Origin: Adineta ricciae
Lineage: Eukaryota; Rotifera; Eurotatoria; Adinetida; Adinetidae
Length of the DNA stretch: 64,000 nt
NCBI GenBank assembly: GCA_905250025.1
Contig: CAJNOJ010000469.1
Coordinates: 1 to 64,000 of the forward strand
Direction: 5' to 3'
The notes beneath the pieces were generated by a model, which saw only the letters and a list, made by a program, of their open reading frames with translations, did no database searches and had not been told where the DNA came from. Of this stretch, positions 23,320-37,138 are shown in pieces (position 1 is the first letter of the stretch; each line of letters starts with the position of its first letter). The position numbers were made by a program, and so were the translations under genes.

Positions 23320-23657
23320 GTTACATGGTTTTTTAAATCAGATGTTTTGAAACCGGCAGCTAACGTTCACATTGATCAGATGCGTGATGTTCATATGTTT
23401 TCATCTGTTCTGACAATTGATAGAGTCAATATGGACTTCGATGGAAAGTATAAGGTTATACTGAAAAATGAACTCGGCGAAGCCGTTAGCAGTACACAGG
23501 TCAATGTTAAGCGATGTACGTAGAAAATCGTGGATGACACTTTGAAATACTGTTGGAAATGATTTTGTCGACTTTTTCTAGCATCGATGGCTGTACAACT
23601 TCAAGCACCGCCGAAGAAAACTAGCACTGTCGAACCAGCTCAACCGTCACCGAACGA
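23320..23657 (+). CDS. Second half of Ig 1 and linker (copy B); exons 23320-23515, 23582-23657
   Basis: Equivalent to 5114-5439, with equal exon lengths. The first intron is 66 bp (23516-23581) against 54 bp in copy A, with diverged sequence. Protein changes are VTWFFKSDVLKP for VTWYFKADALKP and QMRDV for QVRDV. It ends in phase 2 at GTGAGT (23658). Confidence 0.85.
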
Positions 23658-24380
23658 GTGAGTTTTTCGGTCACTTCGACTCATAAAAGACCAAAGAGTC
23701 CTTTTGTGTAACTTATTATTCATCAAATTTTGAGGTAGTATTGATGGAAGGATAAAGAATATTGTCTGCTCATCTTTTTTGTGGAAGTGGAAATCTATGA
23801 ATTCAACCTGAGTATCATAAATATAGAACTTAGATTGTTAGTTCTCTTTGTTAATTTATGTTTTACGCACAACCAATCGTCCTCATAATAATTAATTGTT
23901 AGATAGTTTCTTTTTCTTCTTATTTTCTATTTTTGGCCAACAGCTATATCTACACTAATTGTGCGAGAACAACTTTCCCCCGAACGACGTATGTGTCTGA
24001 AAGTGTACAACCGATGTTTCTTGCCGGTCGTCAGAAATAATAATGTCACTCTTGTGTCATAGAATGGTTGAGAAGGAGAACAAGTAAAAGAGCATAAGCT
24101 ACGTAATCCTATCTAGAATACATATGGATGTATACAGAGAAACATCGGATAACGTCTCGAAAAGGAAGTAAGATTTGATCGCAGATGGATACGTCTGTAC
24201 GTTTATGATAGAAATAGGAACGCTTGCTCGTTTCTCTTTCTCTTTCATACGTCGTTAAATTATTCTTTTCACTGTTTCATACTAAAAGATACTGATTCTT
24301 CTAAGTGACAATGATGAATCAATCTATCATGTCAGCATGTTTCAATGTAATAATAATCTTTTTTTTTCATCTATCAATAG
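23658..24380 (+). other. 723-bp intron with a highly conserved 3' half (copy B)
   Basis: Homologous to 5440-6160. The first ~280 bp are strongly diverged; from ~23940 on it nearly equals copy A. An ATG at 24337 again reads in frame through the acceptor into the next exon. Confidence 0.75.
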
Positions 24381-25886
24381 GGTTGCATTAACGACAGCGA
24401 GCGGTAGCGAAGCTGATACCATGGCAAGCGAGCTAACCAGTGCTACTCCACGACGTCGTTCAAGTATTTTAGTGATACCCGAAGGCAAACCTGCCTTTGC
24501 GCAGCCACTCGAGGGCGAGCTATTGATCAACGAAGATGAACAACTCACGTATGTATCATTTGATCTGTTTTCTTCTTTTTTGCAATTCTACTTCTTCAAT
24601 GATATTCTAGTCTCGAATGTATTATTACTGGTAATCCAGTACCAGATTTAGTTTGGTTTTTCAACGATCGAAAAATACTGACGAACGAAAGTTACCAAAG
24701 AAAAACTGAAACATTAAATCCACATACTGTTCGTCAACAATTGATCATCGATGCCAAGCAGAAAAAATTAGGCGTTTACAAAGCACAAGCGCAGAACACA
24801 TATGGTCATACGGTTAGTACATGCCATGTGAAAAAATCTGTTCAAGCAGTTGATCAAAAGAAGAAGGCAACATTCGAAGAAGCTGAATTACAGGCACCTG
24901 CACCACCTACTCAACGACGTCGTTCCAGTGTTACAGCACCAGCTAACCTCGAACCTACACAGAAACCAATCGTTGTCCAGAGTATATCTGGGTCACAAAT
25001 TGATTTAGGATCACCATGTGCGTTGACATGTAAATCCAAATACGATACTGAACATCAATGGATCAAAGATGGGCAGATTCTCACGGATACAACGTCACCT
25101 GATGGAAATATCCTTGCTAAATCTGAACGTTCAAATGATGGTAATATTCATGTACTTAACATCAAACAATTTAAACAGGAAAATATTGGAAATTATGAAA
25201 TGGTCTTGAAAAACAAACTCGGACAGGCTAACTCTCAAGGACGTTTAGAATTGAAAGGTCTATTACCAACATTCACTCTTGAACCAACACCAGCAGCCGT
25301 CGTCAAAGGTAAAATGGCGGAATTCAATTGTCGTGTTGAAGGAAGTCCCAAGCCCGATGTTCAATGGTTTTTCAATGGAAAACTTTTACGTTCCGGTGGT
25401 AAAATATCGATCGTGGACGAGCATGGTTTACACATTCTTCGTATTAACAACACGACGGACGCTGATGCAGGAACAATTAAATGTTTGGTCAAAAATTCTG
25501 TCGGTCAAATTCAAAGTGAAGTTCAATTGCAAATTACAGGCGAACAACACGCACCGAAAATCATTGACAAATCATCTTCAGCAGAACTCAAAGCTGGTGA
25601 ACAAATCGAATTCTTCGTCAAAGTCTCTGGCACTCCTAAACCTACAGGTAAGAAGATTTTTCTACGAACGAATCACAAACGATCATCTCCTTTTTGTTTT
25701 TCTCAGTGACATGGTCGCGAAAAGGTGTGATAATAGCTAATAATGAGCTTTATCAATTACGAACAGACAATGATACACATTACTTATTGATCAAGAATGT
25801 AGTCGCTGATGTTGCTGGTACTTATGTTATTAATGTAACAAATGCAGCTGGTGATGTTTCCGGTGAAATTGATCTGGAAATAACTG
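24381..25886 (+). CDS. Ig 2-5 with two RRRSS linkers (copy B); exons 24381-24548, 24611-25647, 25707-25886
   Basis: Same exon lengths as copy A (168, 1037 and 180). Both RRRSS sites are kept (24451-24465 and 24914-24928). Differences are scattered single substitutions (for example MASE for MTSE, and SISGSQIDLGSPCALTC for GISALQIDLGSPSALTC, the latter adding a Cys). Introns are 24549-24610 and 25648-25706. Confidence 0.9.
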
Positions 25887-25937
25887 GTAAATGAATATTG
25901 ATCTTTGCTAATTATGTACGCTTCATTTTCTTCATAG

Positions 25938-28550
25938 GTCTAAGCACATTCTTTGATCGACAATTACGTGATACTACTGTTACCCAAGGACGGCCTTTCA
26001 CTCTTGATTGTGAAGTAAATATAAAAGATGGCGAGCCAACAATTACATGGATGAAAGATAATCAACCCATTGTTCAATCTGATCGCGTCGTGATATCGAA
26101 GAAAGGATCGAAAATGCATCTTCTCAGCGTTAAGCAAGCTTTACCGTCTGATGCTGGTTATTATAGTGTCAAAGCAAAATTAGGTCCTATTTCAAGTCTC
26201 ACCGATGCTCAAGTATTCGTCGCTGTTCCACCAATAATTTCTAAAATCCCTGACACGATCAATGTTGTCGAAGGACAAGATTGTGAAATTCATATCGAAG
26301 TTACTGGTGCACCGTCGCCGACAGTCAAATGGTCATTCATGGCTAATGATCTTTCACCTTCTTCTAAATATGATATCACATCTGATGGAAATCAACATCG
26401 ACTACTTATTCGACATGCTACAGGCAAAGATGCTGGTGAATACCAAGTTGCATGTACGAACAGCGTTGGTCGTGCATCGGGAAAAAGCAATGTTTGCATA
26501 TCATCTCCACCAGTAGTCGTCGAACCATTGAAAGACCTCTTCATTCCAATCAAACGAACGGCTAGATTAGAAACACAAATTCAAGCTTCTCCCGAAGCCA
26601 AAGCGGTTTGGTCGAAAAATGCTATACCAATTGATTTTAGTTCGTACGGTGGACGATTAGTTGCCGAAGACAAACGCGGCTTATATTCATTGGTGATTAA
26701 AAATATTCAATTAGAGGATGGCGGATTCTATGTATGTACAGCACAGAATCCTCTCGGACAAGTCAAAACATCTGCAACATTAACCATCGAAATGGCACCG
26801 GTATTCTTACAAAAATTAGAAAAATTAGAAGGTGTGGAAAACTGTGATATCGATATTCGTGTGCAAATTGCCGGATACCCACGACCGAAAGTGGAATTTT
26901 CCTTTAATCAAAGGCCTCTCGATTTACAGGGACGTTATTCGCTGAAAGAATTGAAAGATGGTTGGTATGTTTTCACCATTGCAAACGCCAAAACAACTGA
27001 TGCAGGTTCATATACGTGTACAGTAACCAATTCTCTTGGACAAGCATCAAGCGTTGGAAAATTGACATTATTCGAATTAGCTCCACCTAGTTTTACTAAG
27101 AATTTGGCCGATGGTTTGTTTCCTGTCGGCGGTATTTTGAAAGCACAATTGAAAGTCAGCGGTTTACCATTACCACGATTGACATGGACTAAAGATGGAC
27201 AAGTCTTCGAAGAAAACGAGCGTATCTCAATTGTTTTTGATCCACGAACAACAACATGGACATTAACAATTCCTGATTGTCAGGAAAGTGACACAGGTGT
27301 ATACGAATGTCGTGCCAAGAATCCTGGTGGTGAAAAAGTAACTCAATGTAAATTAACTGTGTCTGGCTTTGCACCAACGTTTGTTGATGCACCGGAAAAA
27401 GTCAGTTGTCTCGAAGGACAAACGGCTATTTTTGGTTGCCGCGTTGCGGGTGATCCGTATCCAATGGTCGTCTGGTCACGAGGAAAAGGCAAAATATTCA
27501 CTGAGAACACATCAAAATATACACTTTACTATGATGATGAATTAGATGCACATATGTTCGAAATTAATCAATGTTCAAATGCAGATACGGGTATTTATCA
27601 AGTGACAATACAAAATGTTCATGGAACAGTGTCGAAACCAGTTTCATGCTTCAATGTTACTAAACCAGAAGAAGTTATTGATTATAAGAGTGTCCTACGC
27701 AAGATGGAAGGCTTAGGGCGTGAGGGTGAAACTGGTCCAGACTGGGGTAAATTGAAGAAAGCTAAAGCAAAAGCGAAAGGACCTGGTGATCCTGGTTGGC
27801 AATATCATTTGAAACATTTCGAATTGACAGGCGAAGGTCAAGAAATGGAATTCCAAGATCCACAATCTGTTCAGTTACTTGGTCTAGCACCGGGTGAAAT
27901 TCCTGGCCGTCGTTCACGCTCTGGCAGTCGAGCTGGTCAAGGTGGCGAAGGCGAAGACGACGGTGGACGTGGAGCTGGTTCGGCTGCACAGAAACAAGGC
28001 AAAGATAGTAAAGCAGCTCGTCTTGGTCTCGTTACATTTACCAAACCACTAACAAACATCACAGTCATCGAAGGTAAAAACGCTGCTTTCGAATGTAACA
28101 TCTCCGAAGCTGAAACGCCTGTGACATGGTTCATCAATGATCAACCAGTACCTTCTCAGCGTGCTCAATCATTAGCCGTCGGCAAAACGCGTCGTCTCGT
28201 TCTAAAAGATTGTTTATTAAATGAAAACGAATCGATGATCACATGTGTCTTAGACGAAGCAACGAAAACAACGGCACAACTATTTGTTAAAGAGGAACCG
28301 TTTGATTTCACTGACAGATTGAAGAACTTGAAGGTCAAACGTGGTGATAAATGCGAATTAGAATGTACGGTGAACAAACCGAACATCGCATTAGAATGGT
28401 TCAAAGATGGTAAACCTATTACAGATATCAAAGAAGAAGTCGACGGTTTAATTCATAAATTAATTATATCAAGTACGGAAGATAAAGATAAAGGAATTTA
28501 TGTCGCTAAATATCAAGAACTGCAAACTGAAGGCAATGTAGAAGTGTTAG
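25938..28550 (+). CDS. Ig 6-13 with basic linker, single exon (copy B)
   Basis: An 871-residue exon equal in length to 7719-10331, with no indels. DYKSVLRKM is at 27680-27706. The basic linker differs slightly (DDGGRGAGSAAQKQGKDSK for DDGRRGAGSTASGQGKDGK), making it the most variable part of the exon. The Ig domains themselves carry few, mostly conservative changes, as expected under purifying selection. Confidence 0.92.
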
Positions 28551-28613
28551 GTATGATCTCAGTGCTTTCCCTATTGACATATCTAATCGTACGTTTTGTA
28601 TCTCGTTGAATAG

Positions 28614-30789
28614 GTCCACCACAAATCGTCAAAGCACCAACGGATTCGATACTTCTTGTCGGCCAATCCGTTCTTCTCACTGCAGAAATCATTGGCAATC
28701 CAAAACCTCAAGTAACGTGGTACTACAAAGGTCAGCCGTTAAAATCAACAGCTAGCAAACATCAAATCGATGCTAAGAAAGATGGCATCTATACTCTAAC
28801 CATTGTCAAAGGTGATGCAGCCGACGACGGTCAATACACCGTTGTTGCTGAGAATGCTGTGGATAAAATTCAAGCTGATGTCAAAGTTACTGTTTGTACT
28901 AAACCGAAAGTCGACAAAATCACCGATGTTGCTGTCAATATCGATGACACTGCTCGTCTACAATGTCAATATTCAGGACAACCCATTCCAACAATCAGCT
29001 GGTTCAAAGATGGTAAAGCGATTTCAGGTGATGATCAACGATTTGTTATCACGCAGGAAACACCAACTTTATCGGTATTAACCATTACGAATACGACTAT
29101 GGATGATAAAGGTGTCTATTCGGTTAAACTTACAAATATTGCTGGCGAAGTCGAAGGAAAAGCTAACCTGAATGTTAAGCGTAAGTTTACGAAACATTCT
29201 CTCTTTACTACATATAGACATGTTTTCTTCTTTAGCAACTAAACCAACAATTACTCGGGATCTCAATGCAACTTACATTGGTATTAAAGACGAAGAATTC
29301 ATTCTATCTATCTCAGGAACAGGCAATCCATATCCAACATGTCAATGGTTTAAAAATAATGCTGAACTAACAGCCACTCCCGACGAACGTATTCAATTTC
29401 GAGAAGATACAGCAACCAATGAATATTTCCTCATTATCAAAAACGCTACGCAAGATGATATGGGCGAATATCAATGTCAACTGACGAATGCGGCTGGTGT
29501 CGCCAAATCGAAGAAGAGCAAAGTTACTGTTCAAAAACAACCGACATTTATTCGAAAACCAGAATCAATCACCGTTAATCAAACTGAATCAAGTCACATT
29601 GAATGTCAAATCGATGCATTACCACAAGCGAAAATCACTTGGTTAATTGCTGGTAAAGCTGTATCTGCCAAAGATGGTTACGAAACTAGTTTCGATGCGA
29701 AGACTGGTATTGCGACGTTGAGTATTAAGAATACAACTACAAAACATGCCGCGTCTGTAACCATCAAAGCTGAAAATGTCTCCGGTACTGCCGAAGAAAC
29801 TGTAGATATTAACGTGCGCTCAACACCAATTCTTCTTAAACCATTAACGGACTTAGAAGTTGTTGTCAATACTGATGCTACATTTGTTTGCGAATTTCAA
29901 TCATCGCCACAAGCCACAGTTCAATGGTTCTGCAATGGTAAACCGTTGAATGCTCAGCCAAACAAATACGAAATTACGTTTGACGCTAAAACGAATCAGC
30001 ATAAACTCGTTGTCAAGAATACGTCATTAGACGATCACGGAAGTTACAGTGCACAAGCATCCAACGAACTTGGTCAACTTCAAACTGAAGCAAAATTGAA
30101 TGTGACACATGCACCTGATTTTCTTACTGGTTTACAAGACAGATCGGTTGGTGCTAAAGAAACTATTGAATTCAATGTCAAGGTCGCTGGCATTCCACAA
30201 GTTACATTAACATGGTTGAAAGCTGGCAAGGAGTTCAAGAGTGATGACAAGAAATATTCCATCGTGCCAATTGATAAAGATGGCCACGCCAAATTGATTA
30301 TTAAAGATGTTAGCGAAGAAGATCAAGCATTATATGCATGCGTGGCAAAGAATAAAGTTGGTACAAATCAAACAGAGTGCCATTTGAAAGTCACCGCTTC
30401 GTTACAATTCACTCAACCATTGCAAGATACAGATGTATTGAATACTCAGAATGCCACCTTGACATGCGAAGTTCAAGGTATTCCGAAGCCAACTGTGAAA
30501 TGGTATGTTCGAAAAAATGACTTTTAACTTTACGAAAGTTTGTTTCGTGCATTAGGTTTTTCAATGATGTGGAGCTTAAATCAACTCAAAAACAAGCTAT
30601 TGCTGTGAAACAAAACGTTCACACATTAACCATCAATCGTACTGATGCAACCGATGCTGGTATGACGTACAATCTACATAATCTATTCTTCTATTCATTC
30701 TTTTTCTATCCGTGTAGGTGTTTATAAAGCTGTTGCTGATAATGGCACTGGTACAGCTATTGAAAGCATTTGTAATCTTTATGTCGGCA
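28614..30789 (+). CDS. Ig 14-20 (copy B); exons 28614-29180, 29236-30502, 30556-30659, 30718-30789
   Basis: Counterpart of 10395-12570 with equal exon lengths. The in-Trp intron of F is 30503-30555 (53 bp, two shorter than in copy A), and the following phase-1 intron is 30660-30717 (58 bp, two longer). Substitutions such as IIGNPKP for ITGNPKP and TISWFKDG for TIHWFKDG do not touch core residues. Confidence 0.9.
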
Positions 30790-30844
30790 GTATGTATCTT
30801 TTATCATTCATCTCCTCTGCGTATAAATTGCTTCTCTTTTATAG

Positions 30845-32724
30845 GTAAACCTAAGGTTGAAGGTAAGCCTGCTGATGCCACCGTCAATGTTGAACAGCCT
30901 GTCGTACTCGAATGTACGTTCTCTGGTTTACCTAAGCCAGAAGTCACCTGGTTCAGAGATAATGTTCCGATCGTTGCTGACCAACGTATAACTATGCGTG
31001 AGGACAAACCAAACGTTCATTCCTTACAAATCGCTCAATCGCAACTCGATGATAAAGGAACATATATCTGCAAAGCTAAGAATCGTTTTGGTGAAATTGA
31101 TGCCAAGATGAACTTAATCGTTAATTCCATCAAACCAGTGATCACACGCGATTTAACCGATCAATTAAGTGTTGAAAAAGGTAATATATTAGAACTTCAA
31201 GTGGAGATCACCGGTACGCCACAACCACAAGTCAAATGGTTCAAGGGTAACGATGAAATTAATCCAGCGAATAACAAAGATTATCAACTTGTGTTTGATG
31301 AAAAGCAAACTTATTCTCTGATCGTACAAAATTGTACACCGGATCATCAAGGTGAATACTCGGTTCAAGCAACAAATCCAGGTGGAACGGTTAAATCCAA
31401 GAAAACGAAAGTTACAGTACAGAAAAAACCGGAATTTATCAAACTACCGCAATCACAAACAGTCAATGATGGACAAGGTGTTGTATTCGATGCACAAATC
31501 GATGCTTATCCTCAACCGAAAGTCACATGGTACGCATCGATCGTTTTCATTTTCATTTCGAAACAACTTTCTTTTTTAGGTTGAAGAATGGTAAACCGTT
31601 AACGCCTGATCTCGGCTTCGAAAGTCAATTTGATGCAAAAACTGGTCAAATCACGCTTAAACACAAAGCTGCAACAAATAAACAATCAGGTGAACTTATC
31701 TGTCGAGTAGAAAATGCAGCGGGTGCCACAGATGCACCCGTAACTCTTAATGTTCAAGGTAAAAACCATTGTCTTCAATAAAACGTCAAGTCGTACATTT
31801 CTACTCTTGTCTATGTAGCGTTACCAGTGATCACTAAGAAATTAACCGATCAAGAAGTGATGATCGATAATGAGATTCGTTTCACTGTCGAAATCGCTGG
31901 TTCACCTGCGCCGACTATTTCCTGGCTCAAAGATGATACACCAGTGACAGCTGATGTTGATCATATTATCGAATCGGATAACACAACGCATACATTAATT
32001 GTTAAACATGTCAAGGCAGCCGACGAAGGTAAGTATCGTGTCGTAGCAGAAAATTTACTTGGCCACGTGGAATCTACTGGTCAATTGATCGTTCTGGAAC
32101 AACCATCGATCGATCAACCGTTTGGTGATATAACTCAACCAGCTGGCTCGGACGTAACTCTCAAATGCCGTGTTGCCGGTGGTCGACCGAAAGCAACAGT
32201 GACATGGTTGAGAAACGGTAAAGAATTCAAAGGTGACGATCGCCATCTGATCACTTCAGCGCCAGATGGGACATGTGAATTATTAATCAAATCACTTGAT
32301 GAAACAGAAAATCAAGTGAAATATACCTTAGTTGCGAAAAACAAAGTTGGACAAAAAGAGATCAATTCAACTATAACTGTCAAATCATCACTGGAATTTC
32401 TCCAGGAGTTGAAAGATCAAGACGTTCTAGCGCAATCGCCATGCGTTTTAACTGTTGAAGCCAATGGTATACCAAAACCTACAATAAAATGGTAAATGAA
32501 ACTATAGAAAACATACTGCTCGATTCCACATACCATGTTTTTTTTTCTTAGGTACTTCAATGATCAAGAATTGAAGAATACTCCAAAGACGAAAATTGAA
32601 GCGAAACAAAATATTCATACATTAACACTATCTAAAACCGATTTACCTGATGATGGTGTTTATAAATGTGTTGCAACAAATCCCGATGGAACCATTGAAA
32701 CCAAAGCCCACATTTCTGTTTGCA
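30845..32724 (+). CDS. Ig 21-26 (copy B); exons 30845-31529, 31580-31758, 31819-32491, 32552-32724
   Basis: Counterpart of 12626-14505. The intron at 31530-31579 (50 bp) is identical to its copy A partner, while others carry several changes, so similarity varies locally. The A-F order and the split Trp codons of C (31530) and F (32492) are preserved. Confidence 0.9.
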
Positions 32725-32773
32725 GTATGTTCACACAAATCGCATTCTAAATCATCATTTGATTTTATTCTAG

Positions 32774-34711
32774 CCAAGCCAAAAGTCGATGGTAAAGTCA
32801 ACGACGTCACTGTTCAGATCAATGAACCAGCTGAATTACGTACGAAGTTCAGTGCCATACCAAAACCGACTGTGACTTGGTTCGTAGCTGAATGTACGAG
32901 TCTGACTCGAATTCATATTTTGGTATTTCGTTTAGGTACAAAGCGAACGATCTCAATACTCCATTGACGCTGAACGACAATATCGAAATAACAGAATTAT
33001 CTGATGGTACAAGTGTTCTTCGAGTGAAGAAGACAGATCTAACGGATAGTTCAGCGTATATCGCTCGTGCAACAAATAAAGTTGGCGAAATCGATTCGAA
33101 AATAAACCTAACCGTCAAAGAAGTCAAACCACAAATCTTGTCGGATATAACCAATGTCAATGCTATTCGTGATGAACTGGCACAATTCAGTATTAAAGCC
33201 ACAGGAAATCCTCAGCCGACCATCCGTTGGTTTAAAAATGATAACGAGGAACTTTTAACCACCAACGAAGATTTCGAATTCATTCACGATGCTGCATCGG
33301 ACACTTTCATTCTCAAGATTAATAAATGTCGATCGGAACATCAAGCTGATTATTCAGCTGTCATAAGTAATTCAGGTGGTACAGTTAAATCGAAGAAAGG
33401 AAAACTAATCGTGACCAAAGCTCCAGAATTCATCGAAAAGCCATTGTCAATCGATGTCAACGAAACCGAACCGAGCGAATTTCGAACCAAAGTCGACGCA
33501 TTTCCACCTGCAAAAATCACTTGGTTATTCGAAGGTAAACCTGTCACTGCCAAAGATGGATTCGATATTCAAACTGATCAAGCGACGGGCACCTCAGTCT
33601 TAGCAATTAAACAAACATTGCCGAAACACACCGGCAAATTGACAGTCAAAGCGGACAACTCAACAGGTTCAATTGAAGAACATGTTCAATTGACTGTTAA
33701 AAGTAAAGAACCATTTCGAAAGAGAAATTGAAATCAATGGATTTGTCTCTCTGTTTTAGCCGGACCAAAGATAACGAAAAAGCCGGCAGACATTGAAGTT
33801 CTATTACACACGGATGCCGTTTTCACTATTGAAGTAGCAGGTTCACCGAAACCGGAGATAGAATGGTTAGTTATTATCTTTTTAATACATTCACTACTGT
33901 TTTCTTCTACTGCAAACTAGGATTCATCGTGATCAATCTGTCAAAAATTCAGATAAATACGAAATCATCCAGGAAAGTGCCACAACAACGAAACTGATTA
34001 TTCATGATGTTACACCCGAAGACGAAGGAGCCATTCAAATCAAAGTGAAAAATATATTGGGTCAAACAGATGTGACTGCTCAATTGAAAGCATTGGGTAA
34101 ATCGGGATTGAAGCGTAATTCGTTCGTTCTATTTCTTTGTCTTTCTTGTATAGAAACGCCGCGTATTGAACCCCAATTGGCCGATCAAGAAATCACATTG
34201 AATCAGACTCTCGTTTTGAAAACAAATGCATACGGTCGACCAAAAGTCGATGTCCAATGGTTGAAAGATCAAAAACCATTAACAGCATCGGATCGCATCA
34301 AGATCGAACGTAATGATGACGAATGTACATTAACAGTAGGAAATGTTAAGGAGGAAGATATCGGCACATATACACTGACCGTTAAAAATAAACTTGGTAA
34401 AGCAGATTCAGTTGCAAATGTTAAAGTGACTGCATCGCTAAGATTTGCCAATCCATTGAACGATCTCGACATTATCCAAGGTTCAAATGGAGTTCTTTCT
34501 GTGGAATGTGAAGGTGTACCGAAACCTAAACTAACTTGGTATTTTAACGATGTAGAAATCAAGTCGAATCAAAAGACTCGCGTTGATATAAAAGGTTCAA
34601 CTAGTACATTGACAATAAATAAAGCAGATATGGTTGATATTGGTATATATAAAGTTGTAGCCGATAATGGAAAAGAAAGAGTTGAAACACAAGCAAATGT
34701 TGATGTGTGTG
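32774..34711 (+). CDS. Ig 27-32 (copy B); exons 32774-32879, 32936-33702, 33760-33865, 33921-34096, 34154-34711
   Basis: Counterpart of 14560-16501. The preceding intron (32725-32773) is 49 bp against 54 in copy A, and the intron 33866-33920 is 55 bp against 59. The weak donors GTTCGT (32880) and GTTAGT (33866) are conserved. Exon lengths match exactly. Confidence 0.88.
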
Positions 34712-34769
34712 GTATGTATTCATCAATATTCTTTCGTAACACGATCTACGATGAATTTTGTGTTTTTAG

Positions 34770-37079
34770 TGAAGCCAAAAGTTGATGGTAAACCAACCGA
34801 TGTAACCTGCTTATTGAACGAAACAGCTAAACTCAGTATTAAATTCACAGCTGTACCAAAAGCAACTGTTACATGGCACAAAGCCGATGGCACTGAAGTA
34901 CAACCTGATGATCGTATTCAAATTACTACCGATGATAGCGGACAATCAACATTGACTATTATAAATGCCACTCCGCAAGATTCTCAAGCGTATACAGCTC
35001 GTGCGACTAATAAAGTTGGTTCCGTCGATGGAAAAGTGAACTTGAATGTCAAAGAAGTTAAACCAACCTTAAAGAATGATCTCGAACCACAAACAATCAA
35101 CGTTGGTGATGAATTTATCTATCGTCTTCTGGTTGACGGCCGTCCAACGCCAACAGTGAAATTCTACAAAGACGGCAATGAAATTGGTCCAGTAACAATT
35201 GAACAATCAAGTACACCAGGTGATAGTGTTGTCACCGCTATTCTTCGTGTCCCACAAGCTGCAACAACCGATCAAGGTGAATATCAAGCTTCTGTAGAAA
35301 ATCCGGCAGGTGTTGTCAAGACAAAGAAAGTTAAAGTCACCGTTCAACAATTGCCCGTCTTTCTTCAAACACCTCAAGATGTGTCTGTTAGTCAAGGAAA
35401 GGAAGTAACTTTCGAAGCTCAACTCTCCGCATTTCCAACACCGAAAGTGACCTGGCTACTCAATGGTAAACCATTGACAGCGAACGCCGATTGCTCGATT
35501 ACATTTGATAATGCTACACAAAAGGCAACATTAACTTTACGTAAAATCGATGTCGATAAACATTCGGGAACGATCACATGCCAAGCGGAAAACGTCGCAG
35601 GAAAAGTGACACATGATGCTAAACTGAGTGTTTTCACCGGACCAAAAATCTTGAAAGGCTTAAAAGATGAGAGCATCATCGAAGGACAAGATATAACGTT
35701 AACAATTGAATCGAGTGGACAACCTGCACCAACAGCGCAATGGTATTTCAATGATAAACCAATAGCAGTAAACGATCAACACTACGAAATAATCGTACCG
35801 AAAGAAGGACACGCTTATGAATTAAAAATTAAACAAGCAAAAGCTGAGGATGAAGGTGCGTATAAAGTTGTCTTGACGAATACGGAAGGTGAATCAACCA
35901 GTCAAGCAAATCTGAATGTACATGTTGTACCTGTTATTAAATCACTTCCAGCGAAAATCGATGGAGTTCAAGGTCAACAAATCATCATCTCATGTCAAAT
36001 CACCGGACGTCCAAAACCGGAAATCATTTTCTTGAAAGACAAGAAAGATGTGATGACATTAGAAGACAAAGCTCGCTACCAAATCGAATACAATGAACAA
36101 ACAGGTGACGTACGTTTGATTATATCGGATGCCAAAGAAGAAGATCAAGGTAAATATACAGTTCGAGCTAAGAATGCCGCACAAACAGTAGAAGAACAAA
36201 CAGTTGTCAATGTATCTGCACAACTGTCATTTACTGAAACACTTCAAGATGTCGATGTTGTCAGTGGACAAAACATCACATTGACATGCCGCTGTCAAGG
36301 TATTCCTAAACCAAGCATCAAATGGTATCAGAATGATGTGGAACTTAAGTCGACAACAAAACAAAAGATCGAATCGAAATCTGACGGAACTCAAACATTA
36401 ACAGTCAATCGTGTCGATCTAACCGACGGTGGGAAATTTAAGATTGTTGCCACAAATGATCAAGGAACAATCACATCGGAATGCCAAGTCAATGTTCTCA
36501 TGAAACCTAAAATCGAAGGTAAAGTACAAGATGTTCAAGTCGTCATTGGTGAGCCAGCACAGTTGAATGTCAAAGTATCCGGCGTACCAAAACCAGACAT
36601 TCAGTGGTTGAAAAACGGTCAACCATTTGAGATTGACAATCAACGAATTAAATTAGTTCAAAAAGATGATGTCTATTCATTAGTTTTCGAAAGTACAATC
36701 ATTGACGATAAGGCAGCGTATACATTAAAAGCAACGAACAAAGCTGGTGATGTTGAATCACCAAAAAGCAATTTGAATATCACATCAGTTCAACCGAAGA
36801 TCAAAACAGATTTGCAACCAACGTTAAGTGTAACCAAAGATGAACCAATTACGTTGACCATTCAAGCCGATGGAAAACCCAAACCGCAAGTCAAATGGTT
36901 TAAGGGTAACGATGAAATTCTACCGGATCAAGTTGGTGTTCAGATAATTGACGAAGGTGAAAACACATACAAATTGATTATTGAAAAATCAACCGAAAAA
37001 GATCAAGGAGATTATACGGCACTAGTACAGAACACTGGTGGACAAGTCAAATCCAAAAAGACGGCTGTCTCTGTTACAA
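34770..37079 (+). CDS. Ig 33-40, single exon (copy B)
   Basis: A 770-residue exon equal in length to 16560-18869. It shares the missing core Trp in Ig 34 and Ig 37, so those losses predate the duplication or haplotype split. Only scattered substitutions occur (for example NVGDEFIYRLL for NVGDELVYRLL). It ends at the GTACGT donor (37080), phase 1. Confidence 0.92.
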
Positions 37080-37138
37080 GTACGTGCTATATACTATTTC
37101 TTCGAACTGCTAATCCTGTTTTTACTTATTTCGTTTAG